Notes under the pieces: generated by a model
The model's database searches: none
Told to the model about the DNA's origin: nothing
Seen by the model: the letters and a program-made list of their open reading frames with translations, nothing else
Position numbers and translations under genes: made by a program
Shown: piece after piece, positions 28,011 to 42,410 of the stretch
How positions within the stretch are numbered: position 1 is the first letter of the stretch
Layout: every line of letters starts with the position of its first letter
DNA from: Pseudoips prasinana
Lineage: Eukaryota; Arthropoda; Insecta; Lepidoptera; Nolidae
DNA: 64,000 nt
Direction of reading: 5' to 3'
Assembly (NCBI GenBank): GCA_951640165.1
Contig: OX621241.1
Location: 6,458,001-6,522,000, forward strand

Positions 28011-31000
28011 TACATCTAAATCAGTTTACTTTATCACCTTTTGTAATACCATAAATCACATGAGTCTGATTTTGAATTTCCACAACCCAGGACTAATGCC
28101 CTAAGAATCGTAGTGATATTTAAACGCAGCATAGTTTTAAATAAACAACGGAAGACTTATATAGGAGATTTAAACAGCCTCTGTATATTTATTTGCCATA
28201 GAACTTTCAGAAACTTGTGCTGCGGACGAATGAGCAAGTAAACATGGAGAATGATTTCCGTTCCGTTGAAGACGCACGGCGGGGTTCTCAGGCAAGACGC
28301 GGAACGCACGGAAGACTAAATGCTATGCTTTATTTCAGGCATATCAACCCATTTATTTAGTAACCGATTAAGTTTACATGCTATATTATTCTTGTTAGTA
28401 GTTAATTTAATTGCCAATTTATTTATTTAGAATAGCAAGGCAAACGAGCAAGTGTGTCACCCGATTGCAAGTGCATGGCCGGCCTTTATTTATAACTATC
28501 TTCACACAGTGTCTTTGTATGGGCCAGTCCGGTCTTGGTCTTCAGCAATCATTTTCAATATGCTATTCCTTTCATGCATGCTCTGCAATAAAGATGCCAG
28601 TCTCGCCAGGATGTTAGCCTTCATGCGTATGACATGCATGAAAGCGTGAATGGTACCTGTGCGAGCTTTAAAAACATGCGTGATGCACTACTACGCCATG
28701 ACAGACGCAACAGCATCCTAAAGGTGTGGTTGTACGGTACGCAGTTCGCTGTAGGTTCAGCTTGTATATAATACCAATAGACCGCTAGACTAGATGGACT
28801 GACCGAATACTTTGAATAAAATCACTTCGAAGTATGCAAACCGAACCTACGAGCGCTAAAACTGGTCTCCAATAACTCTATTCTCCCAATTGCTACCAGC
28901 TCCAATAATCGAGTTATTAGTGATGCGACGCATTCGGGAGTTGCCAATTACGACACGCCCTCATAGCGATTGATCGTTGCCGAATCATATAACGGTCATA
29001 CAGTGGAATAAATTGACATTTATTCAGCACTTGGATATTCATACACTCTTGTACTCGTTAACGTAAAAATGGAATCTAGGAGATATAAAGAATTATATAT
29101 AACGTACTTCATCCTTAATAACTTTTATTGGGTTCGTTAAACATACATACAGGACGCTTTCAGCCAGAAGTTTCATAAATCTGGCGACAGGTCTAAGGTC
29201 ACCTTTATGAGGTAAGGACCACGACTCAGAGCACCGCAGTAGTTAAGAAACAGATTTTCATTGAGAGGTATTGATCGCAGATTACGGACAGAAGTCACAC
29301 GCGATCTTAGCCGAAGAGGATCCTGTCCTAACTAATCTGCAGTTTTTACTAGCAACCTAAGAGGACGCCCCTGAGCATATAATCAGATATTCTGGATAGG
29401 AAGTTCTTTCCTATCACATTATTTATTGATAACACATATCCGAAAACTTATAAAACCTTATTGAAATCTACGTATAAAAACACATTAAAACTTCACAAAC
29501 TTTATTGGAAATTGATAGCGTATAATGATGGAGGGTCAACTCGTGACTGATGATTGACCATGCTACACTTCGTAACTACTCGTAACTCAGGCACGAATTG
29601 TGATTCACAGTGCCTAAAGCGCGCAGTAAATGCCAGATCCATTATTATTTGATGTCAGTTAAAATTGCCGCTGCAGATCCGTGAAGGAACGTTGACCTGG
29701 ATTTGCAAATGGCCCGTAAGCATAATATGATACTGCAGTTACTGCAATCGTAATCGCAATGCACTACCAGTTGCACCAACTACCAGTTTAGCAATCGGTC
29801 CACAGCCCGGATCTGCGTCTTGCAAACAGAATAAGATGTGAACAATGCCTCATTATAGACCGGTGTTACCAACGCTGGCTGAACTAAGGAAGTCAATATC
29901 TATTAGCTCGTCACAATAGGTGAGCGACATCCGAAGCTCATTACTGGCATTCATTTCCGTTGGCGATTCGCAACACACGAATAAATCGCAGCGTATTGGT
30001 ATATCAATAGTCTTACTACGTTGTAACTTGTACCTGACACCACTCATTACTTTACGACAAGTTAACAGTTTCTCAATGCGGGTGTTCTGTAATGAAATAG
30101 CTTTTGTCTTAAACATCAGTCTCTGTCAACATAAAGTATCCATATCCAAAAATTATTAATCATTTGATCCTTTAAAACGTGTATCAGATCATTCAACCCT
30201 GTCGTTTAAGCTTCTCGGAATAAAGCTCAAAAAAGTATAAGCAAATATTACTTTTTTATATAAATATGTACCTGTCGATGTGTTCACAATATGAACGTCG
30301 GAAGACTCGTAAACATACGCGGCCTTGGCTAGTTGCTTGTTTACGGATACTAAATGCTTTGGCAAATGAACTCGAATACGTAGTTAATATTGTAAAAACG
30401 ATGATACCAACTTATTGTGTAAGTATTTTTATGAATTAAAATGCAAATGCCGAACTAGAGAAACACCAACAATTCATATTTTATGACATAAATAGCATAA
30501 ATACTTCAACACGCGCGCACATATTTGCTATTTCAATTAGAGTTATATTTCCTAAGCCAATGTTAAAATCTATCAAGTGCGAACAGCAAATGCATTTATC
30601 CATAAAGCAATGTAAATAGAACGTGAGGACGCATAATATCCAGCCCGCCAGTGATCCGTGCCAGCAATCCTCAGGACATAAAGTAAGCAAACATGATTTG
30701 TTTAGTGCAAACAAAGTCTGTTATCTCTGTGGTTTACAGCCGACATTATCTGTGCGCGCCGCCGCACCACCTATGTGGTGAACATAGTAGTCACAACAGA
30801 CGAACGTGCTTTTTCTACTAGACAAACATTTGCCGTGTCAATATTTGTCGCATGCCCTCGCGAGTGTTGCAAGAGGCCGCCCTCGACATCCTGATCCTAC
30901 AGACGAATCATAGTTACACGGGCGCATATTATATACACTCAGAAACTAAAAAGCGAGACCAATCGTGAATCCAAATATAAATAAACGACGACTAATGAAA

Positions 31001-31510
31001 CGATTTAAAATCGCCGAGCGATGGGCTCACATTGGATCGAAAAGAAACAAACGTGAAATTGACGTCAAACAATGATCTCGCGAGAAAAAGTCCGTCGAGT
31101 GAACCGATGATCGGTGATTTAATGAATACATTTTACAGGGCAGCAGTACAACGAACAGCGGAAAGCGCATAATGACTTCCGTTCGCCGGACAACGAGAAA
31201 CATCGAAAATAAAACTACACGCTGATTTTAACCAACTTCGAATTGCGGAGATGGAATAATTTGATAAAACGCATTGCACAGTCAACGCGGATATAGTTGC
31301 ACTACGAATGTAGCCCTTTCTACCAATATAATAAAGATGTTGTCAAGGTCATGTCGTATCCGCCGACATGGCGTCGACTGTACTTAAGAAATGTAAAGAC
31401 TATCTATACATTTTTAGGTATTTTAAAACACCGAGCAAAAAGGGACTTGGCCTAATAAATATTCAAGAGTGTTACGAGATAATGATTTGATTCTACCGTC
31501 AATATCATAA
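28011..31510. other. No gene recognised
   Basis: Nothing assignable apart from a weak inverted repeat (ctttcatgcatg ... catgcatgaaag, 28568-28646). Confidence 0.45.
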
Positions 31511-31707
31511 TCATACTAATATTATAAAGGCAAAGGGTTGTGAGTGTGTGAGTACATACTAACACATGTATGTTTGTTAATTCTTCACGCAAAAACTACC
31601 GAACGGATTTCGATGAAACTTTGTAGTAATATAGCTTATATATCCAAATAACACATAGGCTATACTTTATTAAGTTTAACGCGGTTAAAACCGCGAGGCA
31701 CAGCTAG
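31511..31707 (+). mobile_element. 197-bp Helitron-like element
   Basis: Starts TC ('tcatactaatattataaagg') after an A and ends CTAG before T. The hairpin gcggttaaaaccgc lies just upstream of the terminal 'gaggcacagctag'. It contains the conserved 'aaaaactaccgaacggattt' block common in moth genomes. Complete at both ends; no coding capacity. Confidence 0.72.
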
Positions 31708-34557
31708 TAAGTAATGTGCGAAGGTATTTAACTACAAATACTTTGTATTCCAACATCACATCTCAACGAATAGGTAGTTGATATACTATTTTATATTCAT
31801 ATAATTAATCACTTTTAATATGTATTATCATCGTAAACACCGGATATGAGTAATATACTCAGAAAACATTAGAGCGACACTCGACTACTCGTAAGTTTTA
31901 CTTGCCGTAACTCGGCAGCAAAACTAAAATTATCATAACGTTCCCAGTAGCTACCTCAATCTTGTGTAATATTCCTTTCTAATGAGAGACTTTTTTTGTA
32001 ATCTTTATTATTTAATTGGGGTTTTTATCCCTATGGATACGCCAACCCCATCATGCCTTATACTAACTACAAAAAAAAATGCCTTAAAGTTAATTTAAAA
32101 GGAAAATTTTAATCAATATGATACACCAACGCGTTAAATGTTTCGCCACATCTGTCTTTGGTCGTGCTAAAATTGTTTGAATGAAACCTACCTATAACAT
32201 ATTTAAATTGAACTTATTGATTAAAATTCTCTTTTCCTGTTGGCTCTTAATGAGAGACCTAATTCTTAGCATTCCATGGATTCCACATGCGGAAACCATC
32301 GGGTGATAGAGGAGGGAACACTCGACAGAGGCTGAGACTTCCGACTCAGACGTAGGTTTAAGGGGGCCCACTGTCATGCATCAACGCTCAATAAGTAATT
32401 TTCTTGTCTTTATCGTAATCCAGAAACGATTCTGAACAGCCAAATTCAAGAAAGTTAAAACCAAACTATAGAAAAATTGCAAGTACACAGTATTACAATT
32501 TACGACTTTCATTGTTAACAGCCTTACGAAGGAGGTACATAAGTACCACCCATCGGCTTTGTTCCTACAAACTTTTTTAATTTTTTTTTTGTTTTACGAG
32601 TTGGAAATGCCTTTCGCACGTTGTGTAGGGCCGACCCACTAAAACCACCACGGTAGCCAGCCTCACAGTGCCTGTAGCGGGGGCTCTGGGTACTCGTGAA
32701 CGATCTCATCAGTGCCCCCGCCGTACACTGAGTGTCTGAGACTCTCACCCGGGGACGGGAGGGGCCCGAATGCCTCCCACTCCCCATCACGCACGAGCGC
32801 GTTTAGGCAACCTGAGCTACAGCAGGTTACCTCTTCCCGAAACATGAGCTACCCCGTGCTTACACCGGATTGGAACCGTATGTTGGCTCAATTACTTTCA
32901 GCCGATAAAATTGATGTTTTCACAGTTTTGAATTCATTCCTAGAATGTTGTATAAAAATTAATTTGAACTCAGTACTCATTCCTCGATGGTAGAAACGAC
33001 TTTGATTAACGCGTATGGGAAGTGCGGCCGACATAGCGCGAGTGGCTCACCGTCCATCAGCTCGCGATTCTAATTCTGATATATCCTGCGGGTTTCCTGC
33101 GCCTGCGCACACCGACCGGAACCGGCCCAATCTCCGTTGCCAATAAATAAACCATACGCGCTCTAACCGTTGTCGTTTATAAGTGCTTATACTATTTAAA
33201 CACCAGCCTCATAGTCTATGGTCTGTTCCAAAACAAGCACATTAGCGTGTGGCGAATCTTCTTGGCAGTAAAACTATTCTTCCTGATTTCCTTTGTGCTC
33301 GATGATTTTTAATAGTAATTAAATTTACTCAATATTGTAGAGTACGGAATAAATAAAAAATCTACTAAACTTATTGCATAGTATTTATACATTTATCTGA
33401 ACTCTGCCATCTCCTTTATAATAGTAAAGTTGAGTAGTGGTTCACAAAAATGATTGATTAATCCGCGTCTTAAATTAAAGTAGTCAACTCATAAATCGAG
33501 ACTAATCGTATTAAACACAATTATATCAGACCTAAGAAAGGACTGATATAATTCTCTATTTACTTGAGAATAACAATAGCCGAGTTCAGTAACAAAAACA
33601 AACTATCTTATTCGAATGAATACAGTATACAATCGAGAACACATCCGCAAACGCACCTAAAGTCCGGCCGCTGAATGAATGCGTTCCTTCTGTCATTCTG
33701 TCATTATTCCAGCGGCCGGACATGAACTACAAACATTTTCCCTCTACGTGTTAATCGCATTTCTATCTAAATAAATGAATATTTTATATTTCGACTACTA
33801 GGTATTTAGGTCTACAACAAGAAAGAAAAACCATCTATTCTCGTGTCGTTGTTACAATTTACGATTTATCGTATCATGCCAATCCCATCTTTATAAGCTA
33901 ATGGTACGGGTCAAAATAGAGCAACAAGCAACATATCTTTCTTAAACCTATAATTTAAAATAACAAATGAAATTGAATCGTCAGTCGTTTTCAAGATTCC
34001 TTTGTTTTATACATTTTTTAAGCGATGATGATGAACGATTCTCTTTAGAAAATAATGACGAATTTGTCATTATTTTCTATACAGAAAATTTTGATGAAGT
34101 CAAATTTAACATACTTATGTTTTCAACTGGGTGAACTTTTTGGCTAAAATCTTATTTGGCTTTTGTGAGTGTCCTTTCTATACTTATTTTCTGGGCTATT
34201 TTGGCCAATAAGTGGCCAGTGCCATAGCAGTGTCCTGTTATCTGATCCTACAGTGTGTAAGTATCAGGGCATGAAGGACATGTTAGTAAATGCGACATAG
34301 TTTAAGACTGGGAGCCCAGATGTCATTGAACTCCAATTACTCCGCATTTACGTAGATGAAACCTGCAGCAGCTATGAAGTTCTGTGCGCAAGAAAAATGT
34401 GTTTTACACAAATTCAACCTACGCAAATCCCTTAACATGTAAAGACACGGGCCGCTCAATCGGATTGAGGATCGGAGGCGGAATTTCATCGATACAAATG
34501 CAAACTATCATCATGGAGGGCTATGGTGATCGCGGCGCGTTCGCAGTCCTACTGAAT
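31708..34557. other. No gene recognised; GC-rich block and short palindrome
   Basis: A GC-rich block at about 32600-32850 has open frames on both strands but no recognisable domain. It may be a retrotransposon fragment. At 33662-33720, tccggccgctg and cagcggccgga form a 12-base stem around 36 bases. Confidence 0.4.
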
Positions 34558-34790
34558 TACCTATTGTTTTACTGGTTACTGACTACTGCTAAGCCAGAGG
34601 CCGTGAGTTCGATCCCCACCCAAGATAAATCTTGGTGACGATTTATTTGTTCTGTGTCTGATATAATGTATCTATAATATGTATGTATCTTAGAAAGATA
34701 TAAGTTTATTTCTCAGTTGTCTGATTGCCATAGTGTAGGTTCTGTCTAGTTTAGGATCAGATCACAGTGTTTGTTGCCCAAGATAAAGTA
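34558..34790 (+). mobile_element. Diverged SINE (family B)
   Basis: Box-B-like 'gagttcgatccccaccca', then 'ttgttctgtgtctgatataa', and the shared SINE tail 'tgattgccatagtgtaggtt ... tttaggatcagatcacagtg'. The 5' head is largely degraded. The 84-codon open frame overlapping it is chance. Confidence 0.7.
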
Positions 34791-36653
34791 AATTATATAT
34801 TGTTTTTATTAATTCATGAAGAATACACTCATTTGAGTTTTACCCTCCGGTATCGATATCTTTACTAAAAGTCGAAAAATCTATAGATGTTGAAGGTATA
34901 CCACAACTGTTGTGAAAGAGTTAGTATATTTAATCCGTAATGTATAGTATTGGGTGGCTTAATAATATAGACAAGCTATCAAATTTGTGAGTCAAGTGCC
35001 TTGAAGTGTTGGCGTTACATACTAAATATCAGCCTAAGCTGGTTATAACCCAACATCAAAAATTTGATATGATTTGTAACAAGTAAGCCGAGAGGAATCG
35101 CGTCAGTGGACTCTTCACCACTGGTGTTCGAAACAATTTCACATAAAGCTAGTCAGTAATCAGTTCACATCCTCTTTAGAGGTGCGTACTAAATGCGCAA
35201 GTTAACACCTATTGTTTCCGCCGATGAGTTGGTACATACGGTTCGTACTCTTGCCATTCACTACACCTAACGAGTCCATTGCCTGTTTCTAGGAATTACT
35301 TCGATTGTTTAGTTCTCAGGACGGCACCTTTGGCTACTGAACGTCGGTATATCTACTTCGAAGTGCTTCTGCGAAATAATAGTACAAGCTGAAGAGCACA
35401 AAACTGACGAAAATTATAGTGGAAGCCTCAGCCTATACTAAAAACGCAACATAAAAGAACATAAAACACAATTTGACATGCTTTTTAAAGCTTATACATT
35501 CATATAGGCTACATGCCAGACTGAGCGCGACGCAGAAGATACGACAACAATATTTATACACTCACGACAAGCCAATTCTACTCCTTTTTGGATAAAACGC
35601 TTATTTTCTTGATGCTTATTATAAAAAATCATGTTATAAATAATTTTAATCAAACTATTGCTCATGAATTTACTCTATGCTTACGTTTACTGTAAGGTAA
35701 AATTTATGTTAGGAGTAAAAAATGCAATATTTTTTTGGGCTATAAAAGCAAGAAAAATTATAAACAATGATTAACTCTAAGCCAAGCCCCTGACAATATG
35801 ATAAAGTCGATAACGTGTTAAGTGTTTTTATGAATGGCTTCTCTCTAACTAAGTGTTTAAGACACAATTCCAGCACAGAAAATGATAAAAGAATCGCCAT
35901 ATTTTGACTGGTACAATGATTTATTATGAAAGTAATAAGTAAGTCGTATAATTATGAACACTAGAAAAATGCTTATGAATTTATAAATAAGAAACGACAT
36001 GAGTGTAGAAATAGTGACGTCGGATCTCATACTACAAATAAAACATGGGCCAAGTATAAATGAAGTCACAGTCCAGAAGTTCGTCATGGGAATACGAGTT
36101 TCTCAGATATATCTACAATATTATTATCTACATACAACTCGCAATGAAGATAAATACAGAAAATGAACGACCACTGTGTATCGTTCCGTAGATTGAACAA
36201 ATTCCTTGTGGGAATCTCATCCGGTTTCTATGGATATAATAAATAAATAAAGTAATTAATTTGTATGAATAAAATTTAATTTGCTCCTGACGCATCCCAA
36301 CCGAGATAAGATGATCATTATTAAGAATGATCTTATTAAGAGGCTCACAGCTTTAGTTCAATAATAACTTACACCTACACTGACAGATGAATAGCACAAA
36401 AAAAGAAGATAATCATTGTAAAGATAATTGAGGCGGACCTGTTCATTAGCCGAGAAAAAAATAGTAAAAAACTTCACGAGTACAACATAAAAACATTCTA
36501 AGAATAACGTAGTTGTTATTGTCAATGCAACAAATATCTACCGCAGCAAGTGATAGGTATACCCAGGCTGTGGGGAACTAGCAACAGTTTAGGACCGCCA
36601 ATTATACTGGTCTCTACAATTGATATTATTCTTGTACTGCACATTTCTTTGAG
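34791..36653. other. No gene recognised
   Basis: AT-rich DNA; nothing assignable. Confidence 0.45.
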
Positions 36654-36779
36654 GTACAGACGCCAACACATCCAGCTACCCCAATCAGTCAAATTTCTTT
36701 CAGATTTTCAACTTTATCACAAAAGCATAAGGTTTACTTTCAATTTGACAGGTCGACGTAGCTTGATGTGTGTCTGTAC
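36654..36779. repeat. Second copy of the 143-282 inverted-repeat MITE
   Basis: Begins gtacagacgccaacacatcc and ends with its diverged complement ('gcttgatgtgtgtctgtac'). Arms and centre match the copy at 143-282, with a shorter middle. The two copies define the ends independently. Confidence 0.7.
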
Positions 36780-37490
36780 AATAAAGAGTATAATATTTTT
36801 TATTATTTCTTGACCATGGTTATTATATCCCTCAGTCGCAATAAATAATGGTCTCAAAGCATATGCAGCATTTTCGTCATTTAGTCGAGTAAATTTCGTC
36901 ACAGTCAAGTTGACGTCGTACCCTAGTAAGGCAGTGAGAATAAGAGGCTTCTATGGAGTTTTCGTTTCTAAACGGAAAATCACAATTCACGGCAATATCG
37001 CACTTTCCTCCACTTGTGCAAGATGTCGAAGATGATATGTCTAAAAACCTACCATACATATATGTATAAAAACTCGAATTTACACCAGTTTTAGAAAATG
37101 AAACAATGCCTCGATGCGTCTTTTCCGCGCTGGCGCCAAAATCCCAAGAGTATAATAATAATACGGATATTGCGAGATCATGTACAAGACCCGCGACTAT
37201 TTACGACATGATTATAATTTAACCACCAATTAGAAGGAACTATAATTAAAATATCTAATTGACAATTTACTTACAACTATATGTAAAAAATACCGTAATA
37301 TTTTACATCTCATTATAATTACAAATAAATAACGCTAAGCCCTAAAATTCAAATTTGGCATTGATAGAACCAGTAGTATTTTTATATAAGAAGCGTCAAA
37401 GTTCTACATCCGGATCAAATAAACAACAAAAAACAGAACTTGAATTTGGAGTTTTATTTATATCCAAGACTTAAACCATCACTAAGACAC

Positions 37491-37777
37491 TAATTTTTTG
37501 TACGCTGTTTGTTATTTGTTATTTTAACTACAATTTAAACGTACATTTAAAAATACTCTGTCCTTTCAAACAAATTGATGATAACTTAAGAAAAGAGTAT
37601 TATACGAGTATATAATAAATAAATATCTTAGGACAATTAACACACTGCAATCTGATCCCAAACTACTAAACTAAATACTCTTTTCTTAAGTTATCATCAA
37701 TTTGTTTAAAAAGAACGAGTATTTTTAAATGGACGTTTAAATTGTAGTTAAAATAACGAACAGCGTACAAAAAATTA
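37491..37777. repeat. 287-bp foldback element
   Basis: Arms of about 110 bases, starting taattttttgtacgctgtt and mirrored as aacagcgtacaaaaaatta. The loop of about 65 bases contains 'gcaatctgatcccaaactac', which resembles the reverse complement of the SINE tail found elsewhere here. The whole RNA or single strand would form a long hairpin. No target duplication was certain. Confidence 0.72.
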
Positions 37778-40700
37778 CGGCAACCACAATGGTGACCATC
37801 TATACTGCACAGTCTGCACAGTGCAGTCGTGTAGCAGATGCTTAACTAACGCAGATTGACAAGACATCGTAGAGCGGGTAGAGCGCTGCACGTGTCAAAT
37901 GCAATGGCAGCAGCAGCAAAGTCCGCACCACTTATTATTGCATAACTCAGAAAATTCTGCCTAAAAAGCTATTAATTTTTATTATGGAAATGGTAAACAC
38001 TTATTAATACTGTAGCTCATTGAATTCGAATTGGCTGGTAAATTCTTAATTTATAATATAAAGCCCCGTCTATAATATCAACTAATTTCGTTCAACCCAT
38101 ATAAAACGGACAGCCAGCATAAGCTCAACTTTAGCTAGGCTTCTGTCCTTTATATGTCTTTATTTACTCTAGCAATAAGTGGGTTAATTCAACTTTTTAT
38201 ATAGAGCGAGAATCTAAGCGGCAACCTATACTAATAAGGAACTCAGCATACGTTACGTAACCTATTACGGACAGCGTGAGCTCTGCTTTAGATAATCTAC
38301 TGACAATTATATAACAAGTATTTAATCTCATTTTGTCACAAAAATAAAGAGCTTATGTTCGTATTTACAAAACAATCTCAAATCAGAGCTGATCAAACAA
38401 ACGAATTGAAGCATCAGCTTTGCCAGTGTAAAAGTAGGTAACGCACCAATGATAATTTGATTCATAAATACGAATATAAAAAATAATATAAAAAAAAACA
38501 ATCAGCTACATTCGTAATATTGATTACCACGTATAGATATAATTTTGTATATCAACCGCGACATTAAATCATGACTATAATTTTAATGACAACTTATAAG
38601 GAATCGTACTGAAAACCGAAAGCAGACAAAACTCGGCAGGGGGTAATATTCCAACGCTTAATTGGACACGGGACCTTTTAAGGCAGATTTTCTTCAAAGC
38701 AAAGGGGCTCACGATCTCTGCTGTCGTCGCCTGATGTCGCGAAGCAGGATGCGGGGGAGAAGGGCACGGGGGCGATACACGATATCCCTTTTACGCGGAC
38801 CAATTAACGGACCCCGTCGGACCGGATGTGCGTATACACACGCATTAACACCTACACCCTTCACTAATCTTTTTATGGGAACTACAAAAACATCTTAGGA
38901 TATAAACTATACGGCAACGCGAAATGGGAAGTGTCAAGAACATAATATAATTTTATTATCAATAATATCGTCACACACGCAACGGATACGTGACTTCATT
39001 GACCGGATTTCACAGCGCAGCGTTCGTCCTTGGTCGAGCTACTTAACTCTTGAGCCGCCTATGGTGCAGGACAATAAAACTTGCTAAGCATACAATTACA
39101 TCCATAAGTGGAGGACACGAGAGTAATCATATTCAATGCGCGTCCTACCAGACGGAACGTGTCTTGATGAGACCAATTTATTTTCGAAACGCAACTTTGC
39201 CCACTCGCCAAATCTGTCCAACTATTTACAGCTGGAGTAAATCCACGTGTCACAAATCTGACATTGTTGTGCTCTTAAAATAGTTCTAACTTGTTGGAAT
39301 TTACGAATGCCAAAATATTGAAAACGTCGATGCAATGCGCAGTGCTATTTTGGAGAAATGTAAATCCGTCTTTCTCTTTAAATATTTTGGCTCGTTACAT
39401 GGTTCGTAAATATAACAGAATCGAAATATACCACAATATTAAAATTATATCGCTCTCTAAAACAAGCACACACTTACTTAGAGAGGTACAATCTACGTCG
39501 CGTCAGTGAATAGGTATTACATGAAGATTACCCTATTCCCATGCCCTGGACAATAAAAACGCACATTACCCGTCATCCACCTACATATTGACTGCTCGCC
39601 AAGGTGCTTAAATTCGCCGTTAGCATATCTCTTGACTATGACCACCTCAATTGAGTAGGGTGTCGTATATTACATGCTAAGTAAGTTAGTCGATTTTTGT
39701 TCAACTTTCGCAACTATGACGACATGGATACCCAAACCGAACAAGTAGCTGACAATCAACAACTTAGAAACCTAAGAGCGCTGACCATACTTTTGTTAGG
39801 AGGGCTCTACACGTCTTCTTCTCAACTTTGTGTTAGTCGGAGCAAATATCTTAGCTGTTCCCAAAAATGTCTTCTTCAACGTCCTACATCACCCCATGTA
39901 TTTTTCTCTGATATTTCTTTTCTTTCTGACATTTCGCTTGTCATACAAGAAAATAATCCGTGAGCATATTTGGAACGATTGGTAAAATCGTACGAGTAAT
40001 AACAAAATGTATAGTATGAGTTACAGGGTTAAATAAATTACTGACTGCAGGATTTTTAATTTTAATTATTAAATTAAAGCTAAAAAAGAAACAAACAAAT
40101 TTTTAATTTTGTTTGGCGGCCCACATCTGTCGTCGCGCCGAAGGAAATATTTTTTTATCTCAATCCTAATGAATAGGATCACCGTATTTTATCTACTGAA
40201 TCAGTAAGTCATATTCTTAGTCTATGTATATTATATGCACTTTTAAACAAATCTAGTCGAAACTGTGGTGAGTGCACCTAAACCTCATTTCCGTACCTAA
40301 GAAATTGCTTTGGAATTAATATAAGTCCGTCTAGTACAATAGATTGTTTAGCTAAAGTTTAAATAAATATATACATTGTTCTATTATTAGTAATTCCTAA
40401 ACGAAGCCGGAAGTGTAGCCCGTGCTGCCAATTATAAAGGCGAAGTATGGCAGACGCATGTTACTTCCGTTTTGCTTGCCGGTAACCACCCTCTACCGAG
40501 GGCTGTTCCGGAAGGGACAAAAATTAATAAGTGCTTAAAGTCAACCGCACTTTTGTTCTCATTTTGACGACTTCCGTTTGTTTGTTAGTATTAGGTAGTA
40601 AGAAGTAACGGTAACTATTAAAAGTAAGAACACAAATCTACTGTTAATGTTTAATTTACGTTGTTGGAACGTTAAGCGTGAACTTGAACCGGAAGTACGA

Positions 40701-41530
40701 TGGAGTGCACAAAATTATTCAATACTAAGTTTATGTTTTCACTGCCATAGGGTTTGTTTCAAACATTGATTAAAATAGCCACCGTCGAAAATTAATATTG
40801 AACAGTTCCTTTGAGTGCCATGGTGCGCGGCGCAGCGATCGAGCTCATAGCCCATTACCGGCCGATCGTATAAACTTCGAACATAATTTATCGCTTCCTC
40901 TCTGTGTTTTTCACTCGGCAACAATGCTCGGCTCTCCAAGTGTGAAGTTAATGGCTTTACGACGTGTCGAGCTGTAATTTGCTTTAACGAGTATGTGGCT
41001 ACAGCGGATGATAGCAGTACACATTATCATTGTTATGTTAGAATGCCTAGGATCAATCGGATCGCTGAACATAAAAACCGAACTCCTGCAAACACATTCG
41101 TCGGCCAGCTCTCCGCAGCTTTAAGTGCAGAGAAACAACGATCAAAAAAGAAATCTTATTTAAAGTCAAGCTAAACAGCGGGATCTCCGATAGTTTCTTT
41201 GCCAGCAGATTCGTGGGAATTGTCTTTCTCACAATTTCTGGAAATGTTACGAGAGTAGGTAATACTTGCCATCAGTCAGCGTTTCTTTTGAAACTCCGTG
41301 AGAATCTTTGAAGCTGTATACAATGACGCCAGCGGAAAGTTCAATGGAATATTTGCAAGACATAATAGCTGGCTAGAACTTGCTCAGTTATATATTCTCG
41401 CGATATATTATTTCTGGTTCCTTTAACAAAATGTCTTGATAAAGATATTTTTAAAATCGTAATTCAATAGAACGAATATAAATCTCAAAAGAAACTTTTG
41501 CTGTAATCGGCTTATTAAGGAGAACATTTT
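37778..41530. other. No gene recognised
   Basis: No exon or repeat assigned in 3.7 kb. Frames at 39050-39283 and 39697-39963 lack recognisable domains. Confidence 0.45.
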
Positions 41531-41775
41531 GTTAGCCACGCTGTAGTGGCAGTGACGGCACATTGGTCGTAGGAGTGACAACCGCTGCGGCAGAAAGGTT
41601 CTCCAGTGGCAACCACGAACCTTAAGGGACAGCATAAGCAGGGCTCCCACAAGATAGACCGATCTTCTTGTGAGGGTTGCTGGAAGCCGTTGGATGCGGG
41701 AAGCACAAGATCAGCCATTCTGGAGACAATCATCCCGTAGTGGAAGTCTTTCAGCTGTTATGATGATTTGATTCT
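41531..41775 (+). mobile_element. RTE-type LINE 3' tail, decayed
   Basis: The plus strand, with interspersed stops, retains the RTE C-terminal pattern R-R-S-D-N-R-C-G-R-K-V-L and later V-A-G-S-R-W-M-R-x-A-Q-D, ending near 'gttatgatgattt'. This is the longest of three RTE tails in the window (others at 17880 and 48040). Confidence 0.7.
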
Positions 41776-41906
41776 TAATTGTTGCCCGAATTTATTCTGA
41801 TTGTATAATTTACTTATCACTTATTCATCTTACTTCACTCATTAATGCTGAAAAGATATGGAGATCTTTCGAAAGAAGATCGCTTATAGCTTGAATAAAG
41901 CCATAA

Positions 41907-42062
41907 TCACACTAATATTATAAAGGTGAGAGTTTGTGAGTGTGTATGTTTGTTACTTCTTCACGGCTAAACGCTGTCACCCAGGATTACACCCTGGATA
42001 CATAATCTATAATTTATAAAGTTTATCGCGGGGATATATAAATCCATGAATACTACCGCGGG
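41907..42062 (+). mobile_element. Truncated Helitron-like element (5' end)
   Basis: Begins TC at 41907 ('tcacactaatattataaagg') like the element at 31511 and continues with 'gtgtatgtttgttacttctt'. The hairpin and CTAG end are not found; it degenerates near an 'accgcgggga' remnant. Confidence 0.5.
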
Positions 42063-42322
42063 GAGTATTTATTTGGTTATATATAAGTTTGAGTCACACG
42101 AATAATAATTTTTAATGGCCGTTATTTCCTACGAGTACAATGGTGAGAATTGTACGATAAGATAGATATAATAAAGTAATTACCAATGGGGCTGTAGATA
42201 TTTAGACTTGAAATGGATGGAGTGCAATCTACAAAACTTGATGAGGTCAAGGAAATAATAAAGCTTCAGGTTATAATAGAGGGAGAAAGTTTAAGGGTAC
42301 CAATATCATTAACTGTCTAGAT

Positions 42323-42410
42323 AGATAGTCAGTGTACTTATGTCTAATATACCACACCTTGTCTAGCTATACAAGGTGTAACATAATTATTGGACATAAG
42401 TAAACTATCT
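42323..42410. repeat. 88-bp imperfect hairpin
   Basis: Arms agatagtcagtgtacttatg and cataagtaaactatct, with inner accaccttgt-type and acaaggtg pairs, close on a loop of about 8 bases (ctagctat). This is probably a tiny MITE or foldback remnant. Confidence 0.55.

Noticed and set aside
32524..32845. Real gene in the GC-rich block
   Set aside because: Overlapping open frames on both strands with no recognisable domain; more likely a repeat fragment.
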